DNA of 64,000 bases from Streptomyces massasporeus (GCF_014648995.1 NZ_BMSE01000010.1:236842-300841), one strand, 5' to 3'. Shown: positions 42,888-52,441, numbered from the stretch's first letter. Numbers and translations: made by a program. Notes: generated by a model not told the origin, from the letters alone.

Positions 42888-44921
42888 ATGCCGAACCGAC
42901 TGGCGCACGAGACGTCCCCCTACCTCCTTCAGCACGCCGACAATCCCGTCGACTGGTGGCCCTGGTCGTCCGAGGCCTTCGAGGAGGCCCGCAAGCGCAA
43001 CGTGCCCGTGCTGCTCAGCGTCGGATACAGCAGTTGTCACTGGTGTCACGTCATGGCGCACGAGTCCTTCGAGGACCAGGAGACCGCCGAGTACCTCAAC
43101 GCGCACTACGTGAGCGTGAAGGTCGACCGCGAGGAGCGCCCCGACGTCGACGCCGTCTACATGGAGGCCGTGCAGGCGGCGACCGGGCAGGGTGGCTGGC
43201 CCATGACCGTGTTCCTCACCCCGGACGCCGAGCCCTTCTACTTCGGTACGTACTTCCCGCCCGCTCCCCGTCAGGGCATGCCGTCGTTCCGGCAGGTGCT
43301 CCAGGGGGTGCACCAGGCGTGGGACGAGCGGCGGGACGAGGTGGCCGAGGTCGCCGGGAAGATCGTCCGGGATCTGGCCGGGCGGGAGATCTCCTACGGC
43401 GACGCGCAGACCCCCGGTGAGGAGGAGCTCGCGCAGGCCCTGCTCGGGCTGACGCGGGAGTACGACCCGCAGCGCGGCGGTTTCGGCGGGGCGCCGAAGT
43501 TCCCGCCGTCCATGGTGCTGGAGTTCCTGCTGCGCCACCACGCCCGCACCGGCGCCGAGGGGGCCCTGCAAATGGCGCGGGACACCTGCGAGCGGATGGC
43601 CCGGGGCGGGATGTACGACCAGCTCGGGGGCGGCTTCGCCCGCTACTCCGTCGACCGTGACTGGGTCGTGCCGCACTTCGAGAAGATGCTGTACGACAAC
43701 GCCCTGCTGTGCCGGGTGTACGCCCACCTCTGGCGCGCCACCGGCTCGGAGCTCGCGCGTCGGGTGGCTCTGGAGACCGCCGACTTCATGGTGCGCGAAC
43801 TGCGCACGAACGAGGGCGGGTTCGCCTCCGCGCTCGACGCGGACAGCGACGACGGCACGGGTAAGCACGTCGAGGGCGCGTACTACGTGTGGACGCCGGA
43901 GCAACTGCGGGAGGTGCTCGGCGAGCAGGACGCCGAGCTCGCGGCCCAGCACTTCGGCGTCACCGAGGAGGGGACCTTCGAGGAGGGCGCGTCCGTTCTC
44001 CAACTGCCGGTACGGGACGCTCTGCTGGACGCGGAGAAGGTCGCCTCGATCCAGGAGCGGCTGCTCGCGGCGCGGGCCGAGCGGCCCGCGCCCGGCCGGG
44101 ACGACAAGGTCGTCGCCGCCTGGAACGGCCTCGCGATCGCCGCGCTCGCCGAGACCGGCGCCTACTTCGACCGGCCCGACCTGGTCGAGGCCGCCGTCGC
44201 CGCGGCCGACCTCCTGGTCCGGCTGCATCTGGACGAGCAGGCCCGGCTCACCCGTACCAGCAAGGACGGCCACGCGGGCGCCAACGCCGGTGTCCTGGAG
44301 GACTACGCGGATGTGGCGGAGGGCTTCCTCGCGCTCGCGTCCGTCACCGGGGAGGGCGTCTGGCTGGAGTTCGCCGGGTTCCTCCTCGATCACGTCCTGG
44401 CCCGCTTCACGGACCCCGAGTCGGGCTCGCTGTACGACACCGCGGCCGATGCGGAGCGGTTGATCCGCCGCCCGCAGGACCCGACCGACAACGCGGCCCC
44501 GTCAGGCTGGACGGCTGCCGCGAACGCCCTGCTGAGTTATGCCGCGCACACCGGCTCCGAGCCTCACCGCACCGCCGCCGAACGGGCGTTGGGTGTCGTG
44601 AAGGCGCTGGGACCGCGGGTGCCCCGCTTCATCGGCTGGGGACTGGCCGCGGCCGAGGCCGTGCTGGACGGTCCTCGCGAGGTCGCGGTCGTGGGCCCGG
44701 CGCTGGACGACGCGGGCACAAGGGCCCTGCACCGCACGGCACTTCTGGGCACCGCGCCCGGTGCGGTGGTCGCCGTGGGCGCCCCGGGGAGCGAGGAGTT
44801 CCCGCTGCTCGCGGACCGTCCGCTGGTCGGCGGTGAACCGGCCGCGTACGTCTGCCGTAACTTCACGTGTGACGCCCCGACGACCGAGCCTGACCGGCTG
44901 CGTACGGTCTTGAGTGGCTGA
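42888..44921 (+). CDS. DUF255/YyaL thioredoxin-domain protein
   Basis: This 677-residue protein has an N-terminal thioredoxin-like DUF255 domain (about 1-170), with MPNRLAHETSPYLLQHADNP and YSSCHWCHVMAHESF carrying the CxxC pair. An (alpha/alpha)6-barrel follows, resembling N-acylglucosamine 2-epimerases (GGMYDQLGGGFARYSVD, VPHFEKMLYDNA). Redox or carbohydrate-linked roles are suggested for the family (spermatogenesis-associated protein 20 in animals), but the reaction is unknown. The ATG at 42888 has AGGATGG upstream. It precedes the exopolysaccharide cluster. Confidence 0.92.
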   Translation: MPNRLAHETSPYLLQHADNPVDWWPWSSEAFEEARKRNVPVLLSVGYSSCHWCHVMAHESFEDQETAEYLNAHYVSVKVDREERPDVDAVYMEAVQAATGQGGWPMTVFLTPDAEPFYFGTYFPPAPRQGMPSFRQVLQGVHQAWDERRDEVAEVAGKIVRDLAGREISYGDAQTPGEEELAQALLGLTREYDPQRGGFGGAPKFPPSMVLEFLLRHHARTGAEGALQMARDTCERMARGGMYDQLGGGFARYSVDRDWVVPHFEKMLYDNALLCRVYAHLWRATGSELARRVALETADFMVRELRTNEGGFASALDADSDDGTGKHVEGAYYVWTPEQLREVLGEQDAELAAQHFGVTEEGTFEEGASVLQLPVRDALLDAEKVASIQERLLAARAERPAPGRDDKVVAAWNGLAIAALAETGAYFDRPDLVEAAVAAADLLVRLHLDEQARLTRTSKDGHAGANAGVLEDYADVAEGFLALASVTGEGVWLEFAGFLLDHVLARFTDPESGSLYDTAADAERLIRRPQDPTDNAAPSGWTAAANALLSYAAHTGSEPHRTAAERALGVVKALGPRVPRFIGWGLAAAEAVLDGPREVAVVGPALDDAGTRALHRTALLGTAPGAVVAVGAPGSEEFPLLADRPLVGGEPAAYVCRNFTCDAPTTEPDRLRTVLSG

Positions 44922-45037
44922 AGTCACGTATCAACGGAAACATGGTCTTTATCTGAACAGCCCCCAGGCTTCACAGTTCCCCCCTAATCTCTGCACAGTG
45001 ACGTGGCGGACGAGGCCGCATCGGCCCACCGTCGCGA

Positions 45038-46357
45038 ATGGGGGTTCTGGGATCTGGGGGGATCTGCTTGCTGACGTCTGTCTTCATCGCTGCCGTTTCA
45101 CTTGCCTTGTTCTGGATGGCGGCGTTCACCCTGTGGTGGCAGATGCACGCCTGGCGTACGCCGGAAGTGCTCGCCTCCACGCGGTTCAGCAGTCCGGACG
45201 GGGACGAGCACGTCTCCTTCTCGCTGTTGCTGCCCGCGCGGCACGAACAGGCGGTGCTGGACCACACGATCCAGCGGCTGCTGGAGTCGAGCCACACCGA
45301 CTTCGAGATCATCGTGATCGTCGGGCACGACGACCCGGAGACCACCGCGGTGGCCGAGACGGCCGCCGCGCGTGACCCACGGGTCCGGGTCGTCGTCGAC
45401 ACCCACGAGAAGAAGAACAAGCCGAAGGCCATGAACACGGCGCTGCCGTACTGCCGCGGCGACGTCGTCGGGGTCTTCGACGCGGAGGACCAGGTCCACC
45501 CCGAGCTCCTCGCCCACGTCGACCACGCCTTCCGCACCACCGGCGCGGACGTCGTCCAGGGCGGGGTGCAGCTGATCAACTTCCACTCCAGCTGGTACAG
45601 CCTGCGCAACTGCCTGGAGTACTTCTTCTGGTTCCGCTCGCGGCTCCACCTGCATGCGCAGAAAGGTTTCATTCCGCTGGGCGGCAACACCGTCTTCGTC
45701 CGCACGGACGTCCTGCGGGAAGCCGACGGCTGGGACCCCAACTGCCTCGCCGAGGACTGCGACCTGGGCGTGCGCCTCTCCAGCGTCGGCAAGAAGGTCG
45801 TCGTCGCCTACGACTCGGACATGGTGACCCGGGAGGAGACCCCCGGCTCGCTGATGTCCCTGCTGAAGCAGCGCACCCGCTGGAACCAGGGGTTCCTCCA
45901 GGTGTACCGGAAGAAGGACTGGAAGCAACTGCCCACCCTCGGGCAGCGGCTGCTCGCCCGCTACACCCTGATGACGCCGTTCATGCAGGCCTTCACCGGC
46001 CTGATCATCCCGCTCAACGTGGCGATCGCCCTGTTCCTGGACGTGCCCGTCGGCATCGCCTTCATCACCTTCCTGCCGGCCGTCACGGCCCTGGTCACCT
46101 TCGTCTTCGAGATCGTGGGACTGCACGACTTCGGCAAGCAGTACGGGCTGCGCGTCCGCTTCGCGCACTACCTGAAGCTGGTCGTGGGCGGCCCCTTCTA
46201 CCAGGTCCTGCTCGCCGGTGCGGCCGTGCGGGCCGTGTGGCGTGAGCAGCGCGGTCGCAACGACTGGGAGCTGACGACCCATGTCGGCGCGCACCTCGAC
46301 GAGACGGCCACGACCCGCCAGGACGTCCCCCTGACCCGAGAGGACGTTCCGGCGTGA
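45038..46357 (+). CDS. Processive family 2 glycosyltransferase (polysaccharide synthase)
   Basis: The 439-residue membrane enzyme has two N-terminal helices region (about 11-35), a cytoplasmic GT-A domain with DAED (148-151), a catalytic-base motif LAEDCD (Asp240) and the QRTRW signature (Gln278, Arg281, Trp282) of processive beta-glycan synthases, then three or four C-terminal helices. It resembles cellulose/chitin/hyaluronan-type synthases and Streptomyces CslA; the sugar is unknown. The first ATG is 45038 without a good ribosome site; TTG 45068 is an alternative. It heads a four-gene operon with four-base overlaps. Confidence 0.92.
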   Translation: MGVLGSGGICLLTSVFIAAVSLALFWMAAFTLWWQMHAWRTPEVLASTRFSSPDGDEHVSFSLLLPARHEQAVLDHTIQRLLESSHTDFEIIVIVGHDDPETTAVAETAAARDPRVRVVVDTHEKKNKPKAMNTALPYCRGDVVGVFDAEDQVHPELLAHVDHAFRTTGADVVQGGVQLINFHSSWYSLRNCLEYFFWFRSRLHLHAQKGFIPLGGNTVFVRTDVLREADGWDPNCLAEDCDLGVRLSSVGKKVVVAYDSDMVTREETPGSLMSLLKQRTRWNQGFLQVYRKKDWKQLPTLGQRLLARYTLMTPFMQAFTGLIIPLNVAIALFLDVPVGIAFITFLPAVTALVTFVFEIVGLHDFGKQYGLRVRFAHYLKLVVGGPFYQVLLAGAAVRAVWREQRGRNDWELTTHVGAHLDETATTRQDVPLTREDVPA

Positions 46358-48003
46358 CCTCCACCCTTCCCGCGGTGACCACCGAGACGGTCCCCGCGCA
46401 GCACCGTCCTGCGCCCCGCACCGGTGCGCACCGCCGCGTCGAGCCGCCGAGCCGGCTGCGCTCCTCCCGGCCCGACCTGCTCCTGTGCGGTGTCCTCCTC
46501 GTAGCGATCCTCGTCGTGCAGGGCTGGAACATCGCCGACTACCCGGCCCTCAGCGACGACGAGGGCACCTATCTCGCCCAGGCCTGGTCGGTCCAGCAGG
46601 GCGACGGCCTCGCCCACTACACCTACTGGTACGACCATCCGCCGCTGGGCTGGATCCAGATCGCCGTGCTGACCTGGATCCCCGCGCTGATCAGCCCCGA
46701 GTCGATGACGGTGGGCACCATGCGCGCCGCGATGCTCGTGATCAGCGGCATCAGCGCGGTCCTGATCTTCGTGCTGGGCCGGCGCCTCGCGCTGCCCCGC
46801 TGGGCGGCCGCGCTCGGCATGGTGTTCTTCGGGCTGTCGCCGCTGTCGATCGTGCTCCAGCGGGAGATCTTCCTCGACAACCTCGCGGTGATGTGGACGC
46901 TGCTGGCCTTCACGCTGGCGGCCTCCCCGAGCCGTCACCTCTGGCACCACTTCGGAGCGGGCATCGCGGCCGCCACGGCCGTGCTCACCAAGGAGACGAT
47001 GCTCGTCGTCCTGCCCGCCCTGTTCCTCACCATGTGGCGCCACAGCCACCGGGACACCCGCAAGTTCGCCCTCACCGGAGCCGTCACGGCGTGCACCCTG
47101 ATCGGCTTCGCCTATCCGCTGTTCGCCCTGCTCAAGGGCGAGTTGCTGCCGGGCGCCGGGCACGTGTCCCTCTGGGACGGCGTCAAGTACCAGATGACCA
47201 GACCCGGTTCGGGCTTCATCCTCGACCAGGGCTCCGGCTCCTGGGGCGTGCTCCAGTCGTGGCTGTACTACGACCGGATCCTGCCCCTCGGCGGCCTCGC
47301 GGGCGCCCTGCTGCTGCTCGTCACCTGGCGCTGGTCGGTCACCGCCCGCGCCCTGGCCGGACCGGCCCTCGCCGTGGCGATCTTCGCCGCGCTGGCCCTG
47401 CGCCCGAACGGCTACCTGCCCGCGATGTACGTCATCCAGGCCCTGCCGTTCCTCGCGCTGGTCCTCGCCGGGGGCACCGCCTCCGTCGCCCACGCGGTGC
47501 TGAGCCGCTGGCGCTCCGAGGCGGAGAAACGGTACGTCAGCGTGGGCCGTTACACGCTCGCCGCCGTCCTGGCCCTGGCCGCGGGCGCCTACGTCGTCCC
47601 GCACTGGTACGACGGGGCGCGCACGGCCGTCACCACCGACGCCAACGCCCCCTACAAGGCCGCGTCGAAGTGGCTGGCCACGGAGGTCGAGGACCCGGAG
47701 CGCACCCGGGTGCTGGTCGACGACGCGCTCTGGCTGGACCTGGTGCACCAGGGCTACCGGCCCGGCCTCGGCGTCATCTGGTTCTACAAGGCCGACCTCG
47801 ACCCGGCGGTGACGAAGACGATGCCGCGCGGCTGGAAGGACCTCGACTACGTCGTCGCCTCGCCGACCGTGCGGCGGGACGCGGCCGACCTGCCCAACGT
47901 CAAGGCCGCCATGGAGCACTCGGACCCGGTCGCCACCTTCGGCACCGGCGAGGACCGCATCGAGATCCGCCAGATCAAGACGCCCGCCGGAGGCACGCGA
48001 TGA
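46354..48003 (+). CDS. GT39/PMT-like membrane glycosyltransferase
   Basis: The 549-residue polytopic protein has about ten membrane helices and a C-terminal extracytoplasmic domain of about 120 residues. The first external loop carries YPALSDDEGTYLAQAW with Asp68/Asp69/Glu70, the catalytic acid pattern of dolichyl-phosphate-sugar-dependent GT39 and ArnT-like enzymes. It would transfer a sugar from a polyprenyl-phosphate donor on the outer face. The GTG overlaps the GT2 stop by four bases. The next gene encodes the matching donor synthase type. Confidence 0.9.
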   Translation: MTSTLPAVTTETVPAQHRPAPRTGAHRRVEPPSRLRSSRPDLLLCGVLLVAILVVQGWNIADYPALSDDEGTYLAQAWSVQQGDGLAHYTYWYDHPPLGWIQIAVLTWIPALISPESMTVGTMRAAMLVISGISAVLIFVLGRRLALPRWAAALGMVFFGLSPLSIVLQREIFLDNLAVMWTLLAFTLAASPSRHLWHHFGAGIAAATAVLTKETMLVVLPALFLTMWRHSHRDTRKFALTGAVTACTLIGFAYPLFALLKGELLPGAGHVSLWDGVKYQMTRPGSGFILDQGSGSWGVLQSWLYYDRILPLGGLAGALLLLVTWRWSVTARALAGPALAVAIFAALALRPNGYLPAMYVIQALPFLALVLAGGTASVAHAVLSRWRSEAEKRYVSVGRYTLAAVLALAAGAYVVPHWYDGARTAVTTDANAPYKAASKWLATEVEDPERTRVLVDDALWLDLVHQGYRPGLGVIWFYKADLDPAVTKTMPRGWKDLDYVVASPTVRRDAADLPNVKAAMEHSDPVATFGTGEDRIEIRQIKTPAGGTR

Positions 48004-49199
48004 GCCAGGAGTACACGGTCCCCGGCGAGGTCGTCGAGACCGAGACCACCGAGGTCCCCGAGCCGGGCGCCGTCACCATCGTCGTACCGACGTTCAACGA
48101 GTCCGCGAACGTACGGCAGTTGCTGCGCCAGATCACCGAGGCCGTCCCGGCGCGGCTGCCGTGCGAGGTCCTCTTCGTGGACGACTCCACGGACGACACG
48201 CCGGAGGTCATCGAGAAGGCGGCGCAGGACTGCCCCTTCCCGGTGACCGTGCTGCACCGCGAGGAGCCGGTGGGCGGGCTCGGCGGTGCGGTCGTCGAGG
48301 GGCTGAAGGCCGCCACGTCGGACTGGATCGTCGTCATGGACGGCGACTGCCAGCACCCGCCGTCCCTCGTGCCCGACCTGGTCGCCACCGGCGAGCGGGC
48401 GAACGCCGGGCTGGTCGTCGCCTCCCGGTACATCAAGGGCGGCAGCCGGGCCGGACTCGCGGGCAGCTACCGCGTGTTCGTCTCGCGCGGGGCGACCTGG
48501 CTGACCAAGGCGCTGTTCCCGCGCCGGCTGCACGGCATCAGCGACCCGATGAGCGGCTTCTTCGCGATCCGCCGCAGCGCGGTCACGGCGGAGGTCCTCC
48601 AGCCGCTCGGCTACAAGATCCTCCTCGAACTCGCCGTCCGCAGCCGTCCGCGCCGGGTCACCGAGGTGCCGTTCGTCTTCCAGGACCGGTTCGCCGGGGA
48701 GTCCAAGTCGACCGCGCAGGAAGGCTTCCGCTTCCTGCGGCACCTGGCCGGGCTGCGCACCGCCTCCCCGGTAGCCCGCATGGTCGGGTTCGGCCTGATC
48801 GGGCTGACCGGCTTCCTGCCGAACCTGGTCGGCCTGTGGGCGCTGACCGCCGCCGGCATGCACTACGTACCGGCGGAGATCCTCGCCAACCAGCTCGGCG
48901 TCGCCTGGAACTTCCTGCTCATCGAGCACCTGCTGTTCCGCGAGCGGCGCCGGCACCGGCGCTGGTGGGACCGGGCCGGGCGGTTCGCGCTGCTCGCCAA
49001 CGCCGACCTGGTGCTGCGCATCCCGCTGATCGCCGTGTTCGTGCACCAGTTCCACCTGGGCGTGCTGTCGGCCACCGCGCTCGCGCTGGTGACGACGTTC
49101 GTCCTGCGCTTCGCCGGGACCGAAGCGCTGGTCTACCTGCCGCGCCGGGACCGGGAGAAGCCCGCACACGACGGCCGTACAGCAAGGAGAGCCGTGTGA
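48000..49199 (+). CDS. Polyprenyl-phosphate sugar synthase fused to GtrA-type flippase
   Basis: The 399-residue fusion has an N-terminal GT2 domain of the dolichol-phosphate-mannose synthase type (about 24-245: VPTFNESAN, FVDDSTDDT, VMDGDCQHPP, SDPMSGFFAIRR) and a C-terminal GtrA domain with four membrane helices (about 260-385: ARMVGFGLIGLTGFLPNLVGLW). It probably makes a lipid-linked sugar and flips it across the membrane, supplying the GT39-type enzyme. The ATG overlaps the previous stop (ATGA), and the next gene's GTG overlaps this stop. Sugar unknown. Confidence 0.92.
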   Translation: MSQEYTVPGEVVETETTEVPEPGAVTIVVPTFNESANVRQLLRQITEAVPARLPCEVLFVDDSTDDTPEVIEKAAQDCPFPVTVLHREEPVGGLGGAVVEGLKAATSDWIVVMDGDCQHPPSLVPDLVATGERANAGLVVASRYIKGGSRAGLAGSYRVFVSRGATWLTKALFPRRLHGISDPMSGFFAIRRSAVTAEVLQPLGYKILLELAVRSRPRRVTEVPFVFQDRFAGESKSTAQEGFRFLRHLAGLRTASPVARMVGFGLIGLTGFLPNLVGLWALTAAGMHYVPAEILANQLGVAWNFLLIEHLLFRERRRHRRWWDRAGRFALLANADLVLRIPLIAVFVHQFHLGVLSATALALVTTFVLRFAGTEALVYLPRRDREKPAHDGRTARRAV

Positions 49200-51598
49200 A
49201 ACCTCGTCGCAGAACGACCGCACTCCTGTCCGTGGCAGCCCTCACCACGGGTCTGCTCCTGACCGCACCCCAGCCCGCCTCCGCCGCCAACCTCATCAAG
49301 AACCCGGGTTTCGAGACCGCCGGCGCCGACGGCATGCCGTACTGCTGGGAGAAGTCGGGCTGGGGCGACAACGACTTCACGTTCACCACCACGGCCGACG
49401 CGCACACCGGCTCCAAGGCGATGAAGGTCGAGCTGACCCGCCGCGTCGAGGGCGACCGCAAGGCACTGATCACCGAGTCCGCCGCGTGCGCGCCGGTCGT
49501 GACGCCGGGCAAGCAGTACGACCTCGGCCTCTGGTACAAGACGACGACCCCGGACGCGGCGATCACCCTGTTCCGGCACGACACCACGGCCGGCTGGCAG
49601 TACTGGACCGACCTCAAGACGCTGGACCTGGCCGGGAACTGGACCGAGGCCACCGTCCGCACGCCCGAGGTCCCGGCCGGCACCGACCGCATCTCGTGGG
49701 GCGTCTCCGTCTACGGCACGGGCTCCGCCACCACCGACGACTACACCATGGACCAGGTGCCCGACCCGGTCCTGCCGCCCGAGTGCACCGGCACCGCCCA
49801 GCAGTGCGCCGACGGCAAGTGGGACGTGCTGCCCACGCAGAACCCGGTCCGCTCCATGCACTCGGTCGTCCTGCACAACGGCAAGGTGCTGCTGATCGCG
49901 GGCTCCGGCAACGACGAGTCGATGTTCGAGGCCGGCACCTTCACCTCGGCGGTCTACGACCCGGCGAACGGCTCGTACAAGATCATCCCCACGCCGAAGG
50001 ACATGTTCTGCGCCGGACATGTGCAGCTCCAGGACGGGCGCGTGCTCGTGATGAGCGGCAACAAGGCCTACCCCGTGCCCGGCGGGCACGGCTACGAGGG
50101 CTACAAGGACTCGTACATCTTCGACCCGGAGACCGAGACCTACTCCAAGACCAACGACATGAACGACGGCCACTGGTACCCGTCGGCGACGATCCTCGGC
50201 AACGGTGACGTCATCTCCTTCGGCGGACTGCGCGAGGACTCCACCGGCTCGGTCACCGCCGAGCTGTTCTCCGAGGCCGAGCAGCAGTGGCAGCCGCTGT
50301 GGAAGGTCAACCAGACCTGGTCGTACTGGGGCCTGTACCCGTCGATGATCCTGATGCAGGACGGCCGCCTCTTCTACTCGGGCAGCCATGTCTTCGGCAA
50401 CAACATCCCGGGCACCGGCTCGGCGATCTACGACTACGGGGCCAACACCACCACCCAGGTGCCGGGTCTGCGGAACAAGGACGAGCGCGACCAGTCGGCG
50501 AGCGTGCTGCTGCCCCCGGCGCAGGACCAGAAGGTGCTCACCCTCGGCGGCGGCAACATCGACTCCAACCCGGAGGCCAACCGCCTGACCGACATCATCG
50601 ACCTCAAGCAGCCGAACCCGTCGTACGTCGCCGGTCCGCCGATCCCGCATGGCACCGTCGACCTCGGCAACGGCCCGGTCCCGCAGACCGGGAACCAGGG
50701 CAAGATGTACGTCTCCGCCGTGTTGATGCCCGACGGCAAGGTGCTGGAGACGGGCGGCGCGCTGCACAACCGCGCCAACCCGGTCTACGAGACGTCGATC
50801 TTCGATCCCGCGTCGGAGACCTTCGACCCGGTCGCCGTCGACCCCGAGGCGCGCGGCTACCACTCCTCGGCGTTCCTGCTCCCCGACGGCCGTGTGATGA
50901 CGACCGGCGACAACCCGGGCAACGGCTCCTGGAACCACGACGTGTCGGTCTACAGCCCGCCGTACCTGTTCAAGGGCCCCCGCCCGCAGATCACCTCCGT
51001 CATCGACACCGAGTGGAACTACGGCGACACCCAGCGGATCACCGTCGACCGGCCCATCGCCAAGGCCGAGCTGATCCGCCCGGCCGCCGTCACGCACTCG
51101 TCGGACCCGAACCAGCGGTTCGTGGACCTGCCCCTGTCCGTCGACGGCAACAACGTCGACCTGAACGTCACGAGCAACCCCAACCTGGCCCCGCCCGGCT
51201 GGTACATGCTCTTCGCGGTCGACGCGAACGGCGTGCCCTCGGTGGCGAAGTGGGTGCACCTCCAGGGCCCGCAGGCGCTCAAGGCGACGGACGCCTCCGC
51301 CCACGTCCACGACTTCGCGGACGCGCCCGCGGGCAAGGTGGTCGAGCCCGGCAAGAAGCGGACGTCGCAGAAGGTCAGCCCGACGATCTCCGGCTGCGAC
51401 CGCCACTACGGCTCGATCAACGTCTGCGTGCCGACGGACTTCCCGGCGGAGGTGAAGAAGACGACGGCGGCGCGCTGTGAGTGGCTCAAGGCGAACGACT
51501 ACGGCCGCCTGAAGGTCAACGGCAAGGACGACCCGCTGGGCCTGGACCGCAACAGGGACGGGATCGCCTGCGGCAAGGCGGACCTGGCGAGGCGCTAG
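49196..51598 (+). CDS. Secreted galactose-oxidase-like radical copper oxidase with Excalibur motif
   Basis: This 800-residue secreted protein has a signal peptide (1-30, ending ASA), an N-terminal carbohydrate-binding-like beta domain (about 31-190), a seven-bladed Kelch barrel, and a C-terminal galactose-oxidase domain (about 595-690). The Cu-radical residues are in place: Cys272 (MFCAGH) for the thioether cross-link to Tyr328 (HWYPS), axial/equatorial Tyr555-His556 (RGYHSSAF) and His634 (VTHSSD). The tail (about 735-800) has paired cysteines and DRNRDGIACG (784-793), an Excalibur-like calcium motif. The organisation resembles GlxA plus an extra wall-binding end. AAGGAG precedes the GTG. It likely oxidises the glycan made by the upstream genes. 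Confidence 0.93.
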   Translation: MKPRRRTTALLSVAALTTGLLLTAPQPASAANLIKNPGFETAGADGMPYCWEKSGWGDNDFTFTTTADAHTGSKAMKVELTRRVEGDRKALITESAACAPVVTPGKQYDLGLWYKTTTPDAAITLFRHDTTAGWQYWTDLKTLDLAGNWTEATVRTPEVPAGTDRISWGVSVYGTGSATTDDYTMDQVPDPVLPPECTGTAQQCADGKWDVLPTQNPVRSMHSVVLHNGKVLLIAGSGNDESMFEAGTFTSAVYDPANGSYKIIPTPKDMFCAGHVQLQDGRVLVMSGNKAYPVPGGHGYEGYKDSYIFDPETETYSKTNDMNDGHWYPSATILGNGDVISFGGLREDSTGSVTAELFSEAEQQWQPLWKVNQTWSYWGLYPSMILMQDGRLFYSGSHVFGNNIPGTGSAIYDYGANTTTQVPGLRNKDERDQSASVLLPPAQDQKVLTLGGGNIDSNPEANRLTDIIDLKQPNPSYVAGPPIPHGTVDLGNGPVPQTGNQGKMYVSAVLMPDGKVLETGGALHNRANPVYETSIFDPASETFDPVAVDPEARGYHSSAFLLPDGRVMTTGDNPGNGSWNHDVSVYSPPYLFKGPRPQITSVIDTEWNYGDTQRITVDRPIAKAELIRPAAVTHSSDPNQRFVDLPLSVDGNNVDLNVTSNPNLAPPGWYMLFAVDANGVPSVAKWVHLQGPQALKATDASAHVHDFADAPAGKVVEPGKKRTSQKVSPTISGCDRHYGSINVCVPTDFPAEVKKTTAARCEWLKANDYGRLKVNGKDDPLGLDRNRDGIACGKADLARR

Positions 51599-51605
51599 CA
51601 AGGCA

Positions 51606-51663
51606 CGCCCCTTCAGGGGCGCGGGGAACTGCGCGACCAGCCACGACGGCCGCGCGGTTCCCC
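51606..51663. repeat. Dispersed Streptomyces hairpin repeat
   Basis: CGCCCC-TTCA-GGGGCG (51606-51621) is followed by GGGGAACTGCGCG (51623-51635) and its inverted partner CGCGCGGTTCCCC (51651-51663). I recall near-identical GGGGCGCGGGGAACTGCGCG-type stretches scattered through many Streptomyces genomes. Here it lies between the copper-oxidase gene and a convergent gene and may double as a terminator. Confidence 0.72.
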
Positions 51664-51670
51664 ACGGCGC

Positions 51671-52408
51671 TCAACCCTCGACGGCGCTCCGGGTGAAAGC
51701 GACCGCCTGCTCCACGATGGCCTCCAACTGCTCGTGATGCGCCCCCCGCCAATACGCCCGCCCACACGCCGTGCACTGCGCGAACACGTCGTACGTCGCA
51801 TGCGTCCCGTGCTTCAGCTGATCGGCGACCTCGTCCTTCGTCGCCTCACGCAGCACCCCGTTGCAGGCCGTGCACCGCGTCCAGGGAAGCAACCCGGGCC
51901 GGAACCGCTCCAGCACGTCACGCAGCTGCTCCTCGGGCCGCGTGCTGTACACGAACGCCCCCGCCCACAGCTCCCGGCGCCGCAGCAGCCCCCGGTCGCG
52001 GCTCAGCATCACCCGCCGCTCGGCCGCCGAACGCGCCGCGAGGGCCGGGTCGCCGATGTCGGTGGACTCGTAGGCCGTGTCCACGCCGAGGAGGCGCAGC
52101 CGGCGGGCCAGCGTGCCGAGGTGGACGTCGAGGAGGAAGCGCAGGGGAGCGCCCGGGACCTGCTGGGGGCGCGCGACGGTCCGTACGGCCACCGCCTCGC
52201 CGGCCACCGGGACGTGCGCGAAGGGCACCTCGCGGCCGTCCACGATCAGCGCGCCGACCTCGGTCAGCGGCACGCCCAGCGACTCGATGACGTGGCCGAG
52301 GCTGGAGACGCCGTCGGTGGCGGCCCGCACGGTGCCCTCCGCTCGGGCCCTGGGCACGAACACATGCAGCTCGGGGGCGAACTCGACCTGGATCTCGGGA
52401 CCGTTCAC
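51671..52408 (-). CDS. Mut7-C RNase-domain protein with ubiquitin-like N-terminus
   Basis: The 245-residue protein combines an N-terminal beta-grasp, MoaD/ThiS-like domain (about 1-85, VIESLGVPLTEVGALIVDG) with a Mut7-C PIN-like nuclease domain (about 88-240, RFLLDVHLGTLARRLRLLGVDT; MLSRDRGLLRR). Two CxxC pairs (WTRCTACNG and AQCTACGRAYW) form a zinc ribbon. Mut7-C domains are predicted RNases. The GTG at 52408 is the family start. No toxin partner is adjacent. Confidence 0.9.
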   Translation of the reverse strand: MNGPEIQVEFAPELHVFVPRARAEGTVRAATDGVSSLGHVIESLGVPLTEVGALIVDGREVPFAHVPVAGEAVAVRTVARPQQVPGAPLRFLLDVHLGTLARRLRLLGVDTAYESTDIGDPALAARSAAERRVMLSRDRGLLRRRELWAGAFVYSTRPEEQLRDVLERFRPGLLPWTRCTACNGVLREATKDEVADQLKHGTHATYDVFAQCTACGRAYWRGAHHEQLEAIVEQAVAFTRSAVEG

Positions 52409-52441
52409 CCGGTCAGGATGCCATGGCGCAGGGCGCCGGCC

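Noticed and set aside
45038..51598. Antibiotic or other secondary-metabolite cluster
   Set aside because: No PKS, NRPS, terpene or RiPP genes; the content is glycan-related.
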